Positions 1 through 7,903 of a stretch of 64,000 bases of DNA are shown here, one piece after another. The notes below the pieces were generated by a model. That model was not told the DNA's origin, searched no databases, and saw only the letters and a list, made by a program, of their open reading frames with translations. A program made the translations under genes and the position numbers. The stretch's first letter is position 1. Each line of letters begins with the position of its first letter. Origin of the DNA: JBBPZA01 sp963728925 (GTDB taxonomy: Bacteria; Actinomycetota; Thermoleophilia; Solirubrobacterales; Solirubrobacteraceae); contig CAVSMB010000015.1 in the NCBI GenBank assembly GCA_963728925.1, positions 62,001 through 126,000 of the forward strand, given 5' to 3'.

Positions 1-672
1 GACGACGGTGCGCTCGCGGTCGCTCAGGACGGCCAGCATGCGCGTGAGCTCACCGGCCGCGACGCGCATCGGCACGCGGTCGAAGGCGTCCTCGGCGCGC
101 GGGTCGGCCAGCAGGTCGCCGGGCGAGCCTCCGCCGCCGGCCTCGGTGGCCGTGGGCTCGTCGAGCCCGCGCGGCCGCAGGGAGGCGCCCAGGAGGGACT
201 GGACCTGGGTCGCCCCCAGTCCGGACCCGGCAGCGAGCTGCGCGGACGTCGGCGCGCGCCGGTGTGCCTGCACGTGATCGGAGTGGACCTGCTTCAGACG
301 GGCAAGCTGACGTGAGGCCCGGTCGGAGAGCACCACGGGCCGCGCGACCTCGGAGACGAGTTGCTGCATCGCTTGGCGGACCCACCAGGACGCGTAGCCC
401 CAGAACGGCGTGCCGAGCGCCGGGTCATAGCGCTCCAGCGCGCGCAGCAGCCCGACCACACCTTCCTGGAGGAGCTCGTCGCGGGTCAGCGCCGGGGTGC
501 CGCGATACCGGCGCGCTAGGCTCGCCACGAGCGGCATGAACATGTCCACCAAAGCGTCGCGTGCGGCGCCGTCGGCCCTCTGTGCGGCCAACACGAACTC
601 GCGCTCTCCCACGGGTACTCCCTCCGCGATCGCCAACGCTCGCATGCTGTCCCCGGGGCATGCGCCGTTCAT
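1..672 (-). CDS. RNA polymerase sigma-70 family factor (3' end beyond window)
   Basis: The minus strand is open without a stop from the ATG at 672 to the window edge (224 codons). Residues about 64-110 form sigma region 2, with DELLQEGVVGLLRALERYDP followed by FWGYASWWVRQAMQQLV, the -10 recognition helix. A region-3-like segment follows (RQLARLKQ, then a helix-turn-helix-like stretch), and the frame leaves the window at LSDRERTVV, the start of region 4. This is the RpoD-related multi-region type, not an ECF factor. The length suggests a group 2-4 alternative sigma lacking the long N-terminal region of primary sigma. A second in-frame ATG lies at 645. It is divergent from the sensor kinase at 709 with only 36 bp between starts, so the promoters overlap. 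The regulon cannot be told from sequence. Confidence 0.9.
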   Translation of the reverse strand, partial: MNGACPGDSMRALAIAEGVPVGEREFVLAAQRADGAARDALVDMFMPLVASLARRYRGTPALTRDELLQEGVVGLLRALERYDPALGTPFWGYASWWVRQAMQQLVSEVARPVVLSDRASRQLARLKQVHSDHVQAHRRAPTSAQLAAGSGLGATQVQSLLGASLRPRGLDEPTATEAGGGGSPGDLLADPRAEDAFDRVPMRVAAGELTRMLAVLSDRERTVV

Positions 673-708
673 GGGGCATTCGACTTATCTTTCGGGCCTG
701 CTTCTCTC

Positions 709-3700
709 ATGACGGCCGAGGGCCACGACAGTGACGCCGTCGTGGTCGCCGTGGCACCGTCCGGTCGGATTGTCTTCAGTAATCGAGAGGCGTTGCAGGT
801 CGAGAATCGCCGGCTGGCCGAGCTCGCCGGCGAGTTCGCGATAGTGCATCCCGACGGACGCCCGTACGCGGCCTCTGAATGGCCGCTTGCACGCTCGCTC
901 GCGTCCGGTGAGGAGATCGTCGAGGAGGAGTTCCTCCGCCTCGCGCCGGACGGCGCGCCGACACGGTTCCACTGCAACTCCTCTCCGATCCTCGACGCCG
1001 ACGGCAACATCGCGGGTGCGGTCGCCGTCACCCGCGACGCGACCGCTGAGCAGGACCGCGCCGAGCGACTCGCCTACCTCGCCGGGCTGATCGACCACGC
1101 CGACGACGCGATCGTCGCACTCGACCGCAACTGGTTCGTGACCATGTGGAGCAAGGGCGCCGAGCGGATGTACGGCTGGACGGAGGAGGAGGTCATCGGG
1201 CGGCACACGACCGAGGTCGCCGATCTGGAGATGAGCGACGAGGCTCGCGCGGAATCGCGGCGCGCCGTGGCGGAGCACGGGCGCTGGCGCGGTGAGGTGG
1301 TCGCGCACCGCAACGACGGCAGCGCGGTCACGGTCGAACTCGTCACCGCCGCCCTGCGCGATGACACGGGGGATGTCACGGCGTTCCTCGGCATCCATCG
1401 CGACGTGACCGAGCGCAAACGGGCTGAGGAGGCGCTGGCCGAGGCGCGCCGGCGGAGCGAGACGATCCTCGAGAGCATCACCGACGCTTTCGTGGCGGTG
1501 GACCGGGACTGGCGGTACACGTACATCAACGATCGCGCCTTGCAGGGCATGCAGGTCAGGGGCGGCGGTCCGGTGACGCGCGACGAGATGCTCGGCCGGA
1601 ACATGTGGGACGCCTTCCCGGACGCCGTCGGCACGGAGATCCACCGCCGCTACCGCGAGGCCATGGGCGGGCAGCGCGCCGTCGAGTTCGAAACGTACTT
1701 CGAGCCGAGTGGCGAGTGGATCGAAGCCCACGCCTATCCGTCGGACGCGGGCCTCTCGATCTACTACCGCGACGTCAGCGAACGCAGGCGGGCCGAGGCG
1801 GAGACGCGGCGGAGCGAGACGCTGCTCGACGGGATCACCGACGCCTTCTACGCGCTCGACGCGGACTGGCGGTTCACGTACATCAACGAGCGCGCCGTCG
1901 TCGTGCTGGGAGAGAACCTGGACGAACCGCTCCCGCGCGAGGCCTACCTCGGCCGGACGGTCTGGGAGATCTTCCCGGACGTCGTCCGCACGGAGCTCGA
2001 GACCCACTTGCGCACGGCCGCGCGCGAGCGGCGGACGACAGCGTTCGATGCCCTCTACGGGCCCAGCGGGCGCTGGTTCGACGTCCACGCCTATCCGGCG
2101 GACGAGGGGCTCGTCGTCTACTTCCGGGACATCACCGAGCGCAAGCGGGCACAGGCTGAGCTCGAGCGATGGGCACGCCGGCAGGCGCTCGTCGCCGAAC
2201 TGGGCCGGCGGGCGCTCGCGGGCCTGCCGGTGCAGGCGGTGTTGGACGGGGCGGTGGCGATCACGGCTCGGACGCTCGGCGCAACGCCGGTGGGGATCGC
2301 GGAGTTCCTTCCGGGCCGGGAGCTTCTCGTGCTGCGCGCCGGCGTCGGGTGGAGCGCCAGCTCAATCGGGCACGCGACCGGCCAGTCGGGCCGCGCGTCA
2401 CTGGTGGGCTACACGGCCATGGCGGGCGAGCCCGTAACCTCCGAGGACCTCGCCGCGGACGAGCGCTTCGACATCTCGGCCTTCCTGACCGAGCAAGACG
2501 TGACGAGCGCCGCGACGGTCCTCGTCGCGGGCCACGAGGCGCCGTTCGGCGTCCTCTGCGCGCTCTCGAAGGAGCGCCGGGCGTTCTCGGCCGACGACGT
2601 GAACTTCCTGCAGGGGGTCGCGAACGTGATCTCGAGCGCCGTCGTACGGCTGAGGTCGGAGGAGCGGATCCTCGAGGTGCGCGACATGGAGCGCCGGCGG
2701 ATCGCGCGCGACCTGCACGACGAAGCGCTTCAGGACCTGACGGACGCGCTCGCCCTGGTGGTCGCCGGGGACACGCCGGAGACGGGAACGGAGACGCTGA
2801 GGCAGGTGGCGCGCACGCTCAAGCGCGCCGGCGAGCACGTGCGCGGGGCGGTCTACGACCTCCGCCTGGGGCGGGGGAACCGGCCCTTCCGCGCGCTGCT
2901 CGACGACCTGGTTCACCTGCAACGCGCGATCTGGCTCGACGGCGAGATCGTCTTGACGGTCGGCGAGACGGTTCCCCGGGGTCCCCTCGGCCGGGACGGC
3001 ACGGAGATGCTGCGCGTGGTGCGGGAGGCCCTCATCAACGCGCGCCGCCATTCGGGTGCGCAGACCATCAGCGTCGACGTGCGCGCGTCGAAGACGCGGC
3101 TGTGGGCCGAGGTGTCCGACGACGGCAGCGGCTTCGAGGCCGTCGCGGACGGAACCGGGATCCTGGGGATGCGCGAGCGGGCCGCCGTCATCGGCGGCGA
3201 ACTCCTCATCCGGAGCACGCTGGGGGTTGGCACCCGCGTCCGCCTGACGATCGAGCTCGGCGACGACACGGCGCCGCCGCCGGTACGCGTCCTGCTCGTC
3301 GAGGACCACGCTGCGGTCCGCCAGGCGCTCGCCGCGATGTTCGCGCGCGAGCCCGACTTCGCCGTCGTCGGACAGGCCGCGACGTTGGCCGAGGCGCGGT
3401 CACTGCTCTCCGGCGTGGACGTCGCCGTGCTCGACCTGGGGCTGCCGGACGGCGATGGGGCCGACCTCATCAAGGAGCTCCGTGTCGTCAACCCGAGCGC
3501 TCAGGCGCTCGTGTTGACCGCCAGCGTCGACCGGGCGGACATGGCGCGGGCCGTCGAGAGCGGCGCGGCGGGAACGCTCGACAAGACGGCCCAGCTCGAC
3601 GAGGTCGTCTCCGGCGTTCGGCGGCTGCGGGCGGGCGAGACGCTGCAGTCGGTGGACGACGTCGTCGACCTGCTCCGCTTCGCCGAACGCCGGCGCGAGC

Positions 3701-3927
3701 GCGAGCGGGAGGACCGCCTGGCGATCGAGCAACTGACCGCCCGCGAGCGCGAGGTCCTGCAAGCGCTCGCCGACGGGCTCGACAGCCAGGCGATCGCCGA
3801 CCGGCTCCACATCACGATCCGCACCGAGCGCAACCACGTGGCCAATATCCTCGCCAAGCTCGGGGTGCACTCCCAGCTGCAGGCGCTCGTGTTCGCACTG
3901 CGCTACGAGCTGGTCGAGATCCGCTAG
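709..3927 (+). CDS. PAS/GAF sensor histidine kinase fused to NarL-type response regulator
   Basis: This 1072-residue cytoplasmic protein has no membrane segment. Domains in order are a degenerate PAS (about 1-120), three clear PAS domains (about 125-480, the last two near-duplicates), GAF (about 495-650), HisKA_3 dimerisation domain with phospho-acceptor His670 in IARDLHDEALQDL, HATPase_c (about 765-855), a receiver domain (about 858-975, phospho-acceptor Asp909 in AVLDLGLPDGDG) and a C-terminal LuxR helix-turn-helix (about 1010-1070, LTAREREVLQALADG). NarL-type kinase and regulator are normally separate proteins; here the whole phosphorelay and its DNA-binding output are one chain. The PAS/GAF part suggests redox, light or small-ligand sensing, but no ligand residue is diagnostic. 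It is divergent from a sigma factor gene, and no good ribosome binding site precedes the ATG. The TAG stop directly abuts an integrase remnant. Confidence 0.93.
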   Translation: MTAEGHDSDAVVVAVAPSGRIVFSNREALQVENRRLAELAGEFAIVHPDGRPYAASEWPLARSLASGEEIVEEEFLRLAPDGAPTRFHCNSSPILDADGNIAGAVAVTRDATAEQDRAERLAYLAGLIDHADDAIVALDRNWFVTMWSKGAERMYGWTEEEVIGRHTTEVADLEMSDEARAESRRAVAEHGRWRGEVVAHRNDGSAVTVELVTAALRDDTGDVTAFLGIHRDVTERKRAEEALAEARRRSETILESITDAFVAVDRDWRYTYINDRALQGMQVRGGGPVTRDEMLGRNMWDAFPDAVGTEIHRRYREAMGGQRAVEFETYFEPSGEWIEAHAYPSDAGLSIYYRDVSERRRAEAETRRSETLLDGITDAFYALDADWRFTYINERAVVVLGENLDEPLPREAYLGRTVWEIFPDVVRTELETHLRTAARERRTTAFDALYGPSGRWFDVHAYPADEGLVVYFRDITERKRAQAELERWARRQALVAELGRRALAGLPVQAVLDGAVAITARTLGATPVGIAEFLPGRELLVLRAGVGWSASSIGHATGQSGRASLVGYTAMAGEPVTSEDLAADERFDISAFLTEQDVTSAATVLVAGHEAPFGVLCALSKERRAFSADDVNFLQGVANVISSAVVRLRSEERILEVRDMERRRIARDLHDEALQDLTDALALVVAGDTPETGTETLRQVARTLKRAGEHVRGAVYDLRLGRGNRPFRALLDDLVHLQRAIWLDGEIVLTVGETVPRGPLGRDGTEMLRVVREALINARRHSGAQTISVDVRASKTRLWAEVSDDGSGFEAVADGTGILGMRERAAVIGGELLIRSTLGVGTRVRLTIELGDDTAPPPVRVLLVEDHAAVRQALAAMFAREPDFAVVGQAATLAEARSLLSGVDVAVLDLGLPDGDGADLIKELRVVNPSAQALVLTASVDRADMARAVESGAAGTLDKTAQLDEVVSGVRRLRAGETLQSVDDVVDLLRFAERRREREREDRLAIEQLTAREREVLQALADGLDSQAIADRLHITIRTERNHVANILAKLGVHSQLQALVFALRYELVEIR

Positions 3928-4531
3928 CCCGCGTTCAGCCGCGCCGAGCTGGACGCGATCGCCGCCGAGCTGGACCCGGCCTATCGACCGCTGCCGGTGT
4001 TCGCCGCCGCGACCGGCCTGCGCCCCGAGGAATGGCTCGCGCTTTGAGCGGCGCGACGTCGACCGTCGTGATCGCGCGCTCAACGTGCGCCGCACCGTCT
4101 CCGACGGAGAGCCCGTCGACCTCGGCAAGACGTCTGGGTCCCGCCGACAGGTGCCGCTTAGCCGACGTGCGCTCGCCGCGCTCGATGCCCTCCCGCCGCG
4201 GCTCAACACCCCGCTCGTCTTCCCCGCTCCGCGCGGCGGGGTCCTACGGCTCGACAACTGGCGCCGCCGCGTGTGGGCGCCCGCCGTCGAGGCGTCCGGC
4301 GTCCCGCGACCGGCGCGGATCTACGACCTGCGCTCGACGTTCGCTAGTGACGCGCTCGCGGCGGGCGTGAGCGTCTTCGAGCTCGCACGGCTGATGGGCA
4401 CGAGCGTCGCGATGGTCGAGCGGTCGTACGGGGTGCTGCTCGACGGCTCCGGGGCGCGCGTCGCGGCCCGCCTCGACGCGCTCGACGCGGAGCGCGACCG
4501 GGCCACGCACGACGCGGTCGAGGACGTTTAG
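3928..4531 (+). pseudogene. Tyrosine recombinase/phage integrase catalytic-domain remnant, frameshifted
   Basis: Frame 1 directly after the kinase stop reads the start of an integrase catalytic domain, ending GLRPEEWLAL with the first catalytic Arg, then TGA at 4045. Removing one T in the run at 4043-4045 restores a continuous frame: ERRDVDRRD, then the beta-hairpin lysine region GKTSGSRRQVPLSRRAL, a box II-like YDLRSTFASDAL, and MVERSYGVL with the candidate nucleophile Tyr. The box II His is Tyr here. The N-terminal core-binding domain is absent. It is therefore doubly broken: 5' truncated and frameshifted. The nearby tRNA-Arg gene is a usual integration target for this family, so this is probably the scar of a lost integrative element. 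An in-frame GTG/ATG-started product from about 4085 would lack Arg I. Confidence 0.88.
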
Positions 4532-4540
4532 GCCACTATT

Positions 4541-4568
4541 GGGCCACGGGCCACGGGCCACGGGCCGC
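4541..4568. repeat. Tandem heptamer GGGCCAC, four copies
   Basis: Three exact GGGCCAC units and a fourth with one change (GGGCCGC) run without spacers just past the stop of the integrase remnant and before tRNA-Arg. A further GGCCAC lies at 4531. Such direct repeats near an integrase could be arm-type binding sites or slippage products. No function can be shown. Confidence 0.75.
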
Positions 4569-4589
4569 GGCCAGCGGTCGGCCCGGGCG

Positions 4590-4618
4590 GACCCCCGAAA
4601 GCACCCGATTGCGGGGTC
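4590..4618 (-). terminator. Possible hairpin downstream of tRNA-Arg
   Basis: GACCCC at 4590-4595 and GGGGTC at 4613-4618 are perfectly complementary arms around a 17-base loop, 9 bases beyond the tRNA 3' end on the minus strand. There is no U-run after the stem, so it is at best a weak intrinsic terminator. Confidence 0.35.
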
Positions 4619-4627
4619 TTCCGCCCA

Positions 4628-4701
4628 TGCCCCCGGCAGGACTCGAACCTGCGACCCGCGGCTTAGAAGGCCGCCGCTCTATCCAGCTGAGCTACGGGGG
4701 C
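4628..4701 (-). tRNA. tRNA-Arg (anticodon UCU)
   Basis: The minus strand folds as a full cloverleaf. The 7-bp acceptor stem GCCCCCG/CGGGGGC is perfect, D arm GCTC/GAGC, anticodon stem GCGGC/GCCGC with loop CTTCTAA giving anticodon UCU (reads AGA), variable loop GGGTC, and T arm GCAGG/CCTGC with TTCGAGT. The discriminator is A and CCA is not encoded. It lies about 100 bp from the integrase remnant and is the likely attachment-site gene; the T-arm and 3' half would be the att core. I did not see a second copy of that 3' half elsewhere in the window. Confidence 0.97.
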
Positions 4702-4754
4702 GCGTCGGCGAAGCGTAGTTGCGGGGGCGGCGCCGTACGCGCGAAGCTTGCGGC

Positions 4755-5327
4755 ATGCGGTCCTTCGATCCGCGCGCGGTCGGCTCCTACGAGTGCCGGG
4801 CGTGGGAGACCTACTACCGACGCCGCTGGGTCGCCTTCCTGTGGGCCTCGGTGTGGATGGTCCGTGCCGCCTTCCGCATGAGCTGGCCGCGGACGCTGGC
4901 GGGAGCGTGGCTCGTGCTGCGCGCGAACATGAAGTGGGCGCCCTTTCCCGACAACGACCCCGACGCGGCACGGGCGCTGATGGCGCGCTTCTACCGGATG
5001 CTGGCGGCGAGCTCGGGCGAGCCGCTCGACGCGCGGCGCGCCGCGGAGCTTGAGGTCGAGTGGTGGCGTGCGCACCGCGAGGCCCAGCACGACGGCGCCG
5101 GCGGGCGTGACGAGGCCCCGGTCCGCGCGCTGCGCGACCTCTACGCCTTCAGCTACCGCGTCGACCCTGACGCGGTGCACGCCGCAGCCACATTGCGCGC
5201 CGAGGCGATGGACGTCTCGGACCGGTGGGTACGGGACGGCTGCGACCCCGAGGACCCCGCCCTCGCGCGCGAGCGAGCGCTGCTCGTCCGGTCCTACGCG
5301 GCGCTGCTCGCCGCGGTGCACCGCTGA
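4755..5327 (+). CDS. Conserved hypothetical protein, 190 aa
   Basis: Starts at the ATG in GGCATGCGGTCC; a longer TTG start at 4719 adds only low-complexity residues. The protein opens MRSFDPRAVGSYECRAWETY and has one hydrophobic segment (VAFLWASVWMVRAAF, about 20-35), followed by a soluble region rich in Trp, Arg and Asp (WPRTLAGAWLVLRANMKWAP, then PDNDPDAARALMARFYRML). It looks like a family repeatedly seen in actinobacteria that I cannot tie to a named domain. It may be peripheral to the membrane or simply amphipathic. It runs convergent with the PQQ-propeller gene, 10 bp between stops. Codon use matches its neighbours. Function unknown. Confidence 0.8.
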   Translation: MRSFDPRAVGSYECRAWETYYRRRWVAFLWASVWMVRAAFRMSWPRTLAGAWLVLRANMKWAPFPDNDPDAARALMARFYRMLAASSGEPLDARRAAELEVEWWRAHREAQHDGAGGRDEAPVRALRDLYAFSYRVDPDAVHAAATLRAEAMDVSDRWVRDGCDPEDPALARERALLVRSYAALLAAVHR

Positions 5328-5337
5328 GGCGCCCGCC

Positions 5338-7902
5338 TCACAGCCGTCGGGATCCGAGGGCATAGACGTCGGCGATCACGTGGGCGCGCACCCGTGACGG
5401 CAGCGTCGCGCCGGCCGGGATACGGACGCGGACGCCCGTGAGATTCCCGCGCGCGTCGGCCGCCCGTGTCGTCAGGCGCTCGTAGTCCAGCGCGACCGGC
5501 GTGCCCGTCGCTGCATCGACGAGCAGCAACCCGAGCGCGTGCTCGCGGGCGCGGAAGCGCGCGCCGCGGGCGAGTCGCACGGTGGCGACCGCCTCGCCGC
5601 CGCCCCCGCCGTTCGCCGCGCCGGGCCGGGTGAGCGCCAGGTCGCCGATCGACACCCCCGCCGGCCGCCGGTTCGCGCCCCCGCGCCCGTCGTAGCGGCG
5701 GGCGAGGAACGTCCCGCTCGCGGCGAGCGTCCCCTCGTCGTTGCAGATCCCTGTCAGGTAGAGCACCGGACCGTAGTTGGGGACGTCGACGCAAGTGACC
5801 TCGGCGTACAGGCTCGACCCCGGCAGCGCGCGACCGCGCCGGTCGAGCTGGGCGCGCAGCTCGAAGCGCCGGAAGGGCACGCGGCCGAAGGTGAAGGTCA
5901 GGCTCAGCGCGTCGGAGCGCAGCGCGAGGCTGTCGTCGCGGTAGCGCCCGGCGAGCGGGAACGCGAAGCCGCCCCTGGGGTCGGCGCGCGCGACCCCGTC
6001 GGCGCCGCGCTTGGCGCCGACCACCCACAGCAGGACCGAGCCCTCGCCGCGGGCGTCGGGCCGCGACGCGGCGACGGTGCCGGCGACGAGGTCGTAGCTG
6101 TCGAAGCCGATCTGGTTCACGCTCGGCAGCAGCGGGGGCAGCGGCACCGCGAGGCGGCTGATCTCAAGCGCCCCGACCGCCGAGGCGCCGACGCGCAGCG
6201 GCGCGCTGCGTGTCTGCGCCCTGCCGGTGCGAAAGCGCAGCACGTCGGAGAAGGTCCCCGTCGGCTTGGCCCCCACCACCGTGTTGCCCTGCGGCGTGCC
6301 GCCGGTCAGCACCGGGCCGCGCACCCGCAGGCCGTACTCGCGGCCGGGGGCGAGGAAGCCGGTGGGCACGACGTGGAGGAAGTGGCCGTCCCCCGAGAGC
6401 TGGGCGGTGAACGGGAAGGGCGGATCGGCCTCGACGAGCGAGGCCGCGTTCGGATCGGGTCCCATGGCAGCATCGACCGTCCTCCCCCGTCGCCGAACGA
6501 CGAGCCGCACGTTCAGCGTCGAGGAGGGCGACAGCGTCGGGCGCGCCCCGTCCGCGAGCGTGGTCCCGCCGCTGGTCACCCAGCGCACCTGGGTCGCGTC
6601 GTCGGGGAACGCCTCCTTGGGTGACGTCGTGCAGCGCGGGTCGCGGCGGCGCAGGCAGTAGTCGTAGGGCACGTAGGTGAGCAGGCCGTGCTCGCCGCCG
6701 AGGTAGACGCCGCGCGGGCCCAGGGCGGGCGAGCCGTTGAGATCGTTGCGGTCGGCCAGCACGGGGTCGGCCGGCGTCGTGTCGTAGGACCAGCGCCGGG
6801 CGCCGGTCCGTGCGTCGAGCGCGTAGAGCGAGCCGTTGCCCGAGCCGACGTAGACGGCCGAGCGACCGCCGGGCAGGCGACCGAGCACCGGCGAGGAGCG
6901 GACCACGTCGCCGGTGTCGTAGCGCCACAGCAGCCTGCCGACCGGCGAAAGCGCGTAGACCGAGCCGTCGGTCGAGCCGACGACCACGGCGCGGACGCCG
7001 CCGCGGGCGTCCTCGAGCAGCACGGGCGAGGAGTACACGTGGTCGGTCGTGGCGAACGACCACCGCACCGCGCCCGTCCGTGCGTCGAGCGCGTAGACGC
7101 GACCGTCGAAGGAGCCGATGTACAGCGTGCGCTCGTCGCGCGAGAGCGCCGGCGAGGAGGTCACGAAGCCCACCGTCGCCGTGCTCCACAACCTGCGGCC
7201 CCTCGCGTCGAGCCCGTACACGCTGAGGTCGAGCGAGCCCCAGAAGGTGCGCCCGTCGCGCGCGATCGCGGGCGCCGTCCACACCGAGTTGCCCGCCTGG
7301 AAGACCCAGCGCCGCCGGCCTCGAGGGGAGATCGCGTACGCCCCCCCACCGGTGTTGCCGGCGAAGATCGTGCCGCCGAAGCCGGTGACCGCGTTGCCCT
7401 CCCACCAGTTGACGAGCTGGCCCGTCGCGGGCGGGCGCGAGGCGCGGTAGCGCCACAGAGTGCGCGCGCCGGGTGAGAGCCGCCGCGCGTCGGTGCGCAG
7501 GCGGTAGAGGTACTCATCGCCCGAGCCCACCGTCACCGCATCGGGGGTAAGCGTCGCCGCCGAGTCGATGATCTCGCCGGTGCGAAAGCGCCAGCGCTCG
7601 TGCCCGGCCCCGGCGATGGCGTAGAAGGAGCGGTCGGCCGAGCCGACGTACGCCGTGCCGTCGCCGCCGAGAACGGGGGTCGAGAAGATTCCCTTGCCCG
7701 TCCGGAACGCCCACGGCCGGTCGCCGCGGTAGCGGCCGACGATCGGGCTCGCCCCCGTGTTGCGCCGGTCGCGTCGCATGGAGGGCCACGGCGAGTCCTG
7801 CTCGACCGGCACCTCGTAGCGGTAGTCCTTCGCGGGCGCGGCGGCGGGGACGAGCAGAAGCGGGAGGAGGGCAAGAGCAGCCGCGCGGCGCACGCCGCGC
7901 AC
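5338..7902 (-). CDS. Secreted PQQ-like beta-propeller repeat protein
   Basis: The GTG at 7902 lies one base past the stop of the upstream transporter and opens a clean signal peptide (VRGVRRAAALALLPLLLVPA, cleavage near APA-KDYRYE). The mature protein carries at least six WD/PQQ-type blades of the form YVGSxDGxVYALDxRTGxxRWSF (about residues 60-430), the fold of PQQ dehydrogenases and BamB. It lacks the calcium/PQQ ligands of a dehydrogenase, so it is probably a binding or scaffold protein outside the membrane. After about residue 450 come Ig-like beta regions and two Cys pairs (YDYCLRRRDPRC; VTCVDVP with GICNDEG). Total 854 aa. It is transcribed after the DHA2 pump, probably as one mRNA. A longer upstream frame (to 8094) is rejected because it runs through the pump gene and has no signal peptide. 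Confidence 0.85.
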   Translation of the reverse strand: MRGVRRAAALALLPLLLVPAAAPAKDYRYEVPVEQDSPWPSMRRDRRNTGASPIVGRYRGDRPWAFRTGKGIFSTPVLGGDGTAYVGSADRSFYAIAGAGHERWRFRTGEIIDSAATLTPDAVTVGSGDEYLYRLRTDARRLSPGARTLWRYRASRPPATGQLVNWWEGNAVTGFGGTIFAGNTGGGAYAISPRGRRRWVFQAGNSVWTAPAIARDGRTFWGSLDLSVYGLDARGRRLWSTATVGFVTSSPALSRDERTLYIGSFDGRVYALDARTGAVRWSFATTDHVYSSPVLLEDARGGVRAVVVGSTDGSVYALSPVGRLLWRYDTGDVVRSSPVLGRLPGGRSAVYVGSGNGSLYALDARTGARRWSYDTTPADPVLADRNDLNGSPALGPRGVYLGGEHGLLTYVPYDYCLRRRDPRCTTSPKEAFPDDATQVRWVTSGGTTLADGARPTLSPSSTLNVRLVVRRRGRTVDAAMGPDPNAASLVEADPPFPFTAQLSGDGHFLHVVPTGFLAPGREYGLRVRGPVLTGGTPQGNTVVGAKPTGTFSDVLRFRTGRAQTRSAPLRVGASAVGALEISRLAVPLPPLLPSVNQIGFDSYDLVAGTVAASRPDARGEGSVLLWVVGAKRGADGVARADPRGGFAFPLAGRYRDDSLALRSDALSLTFTFGRVPFRRFELRAQLDRRGRALPGSSLYAEVTCVDVPNYGPVLYLTGICNDEGTLAASGTFLARRYDGRGGANRRPAGVSIGDLALTRPGAANGGGGGEAVATVRLARGARFRAREHALGLLLVDAATGTPVALDYERLTTRAADARGNLTGVRVRIPAGATLPSRVRAHVIADVYALGSRRL

Positions 7903-7903
7903 C

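Noticed and set aside
685..2088. Long minus-strand open frame opposite the sensor kinase
   Set aside because: Shadow of the high-GC kinase frame; Arg/Pro/Ala-rich with no family pattern.
2169..4370. 733-codon plus-strand frame overlapping kinase and integrase remnant
   Set aside because: Runs out of frame through the conserved kinase domains and is mostly Arg/Gly/Pro.
4628..4701. Second attachment-site copy of the tRNA-Arg 3' half within the window
   Set aside because: None noticed on reading; no bounded island can be drawn here.
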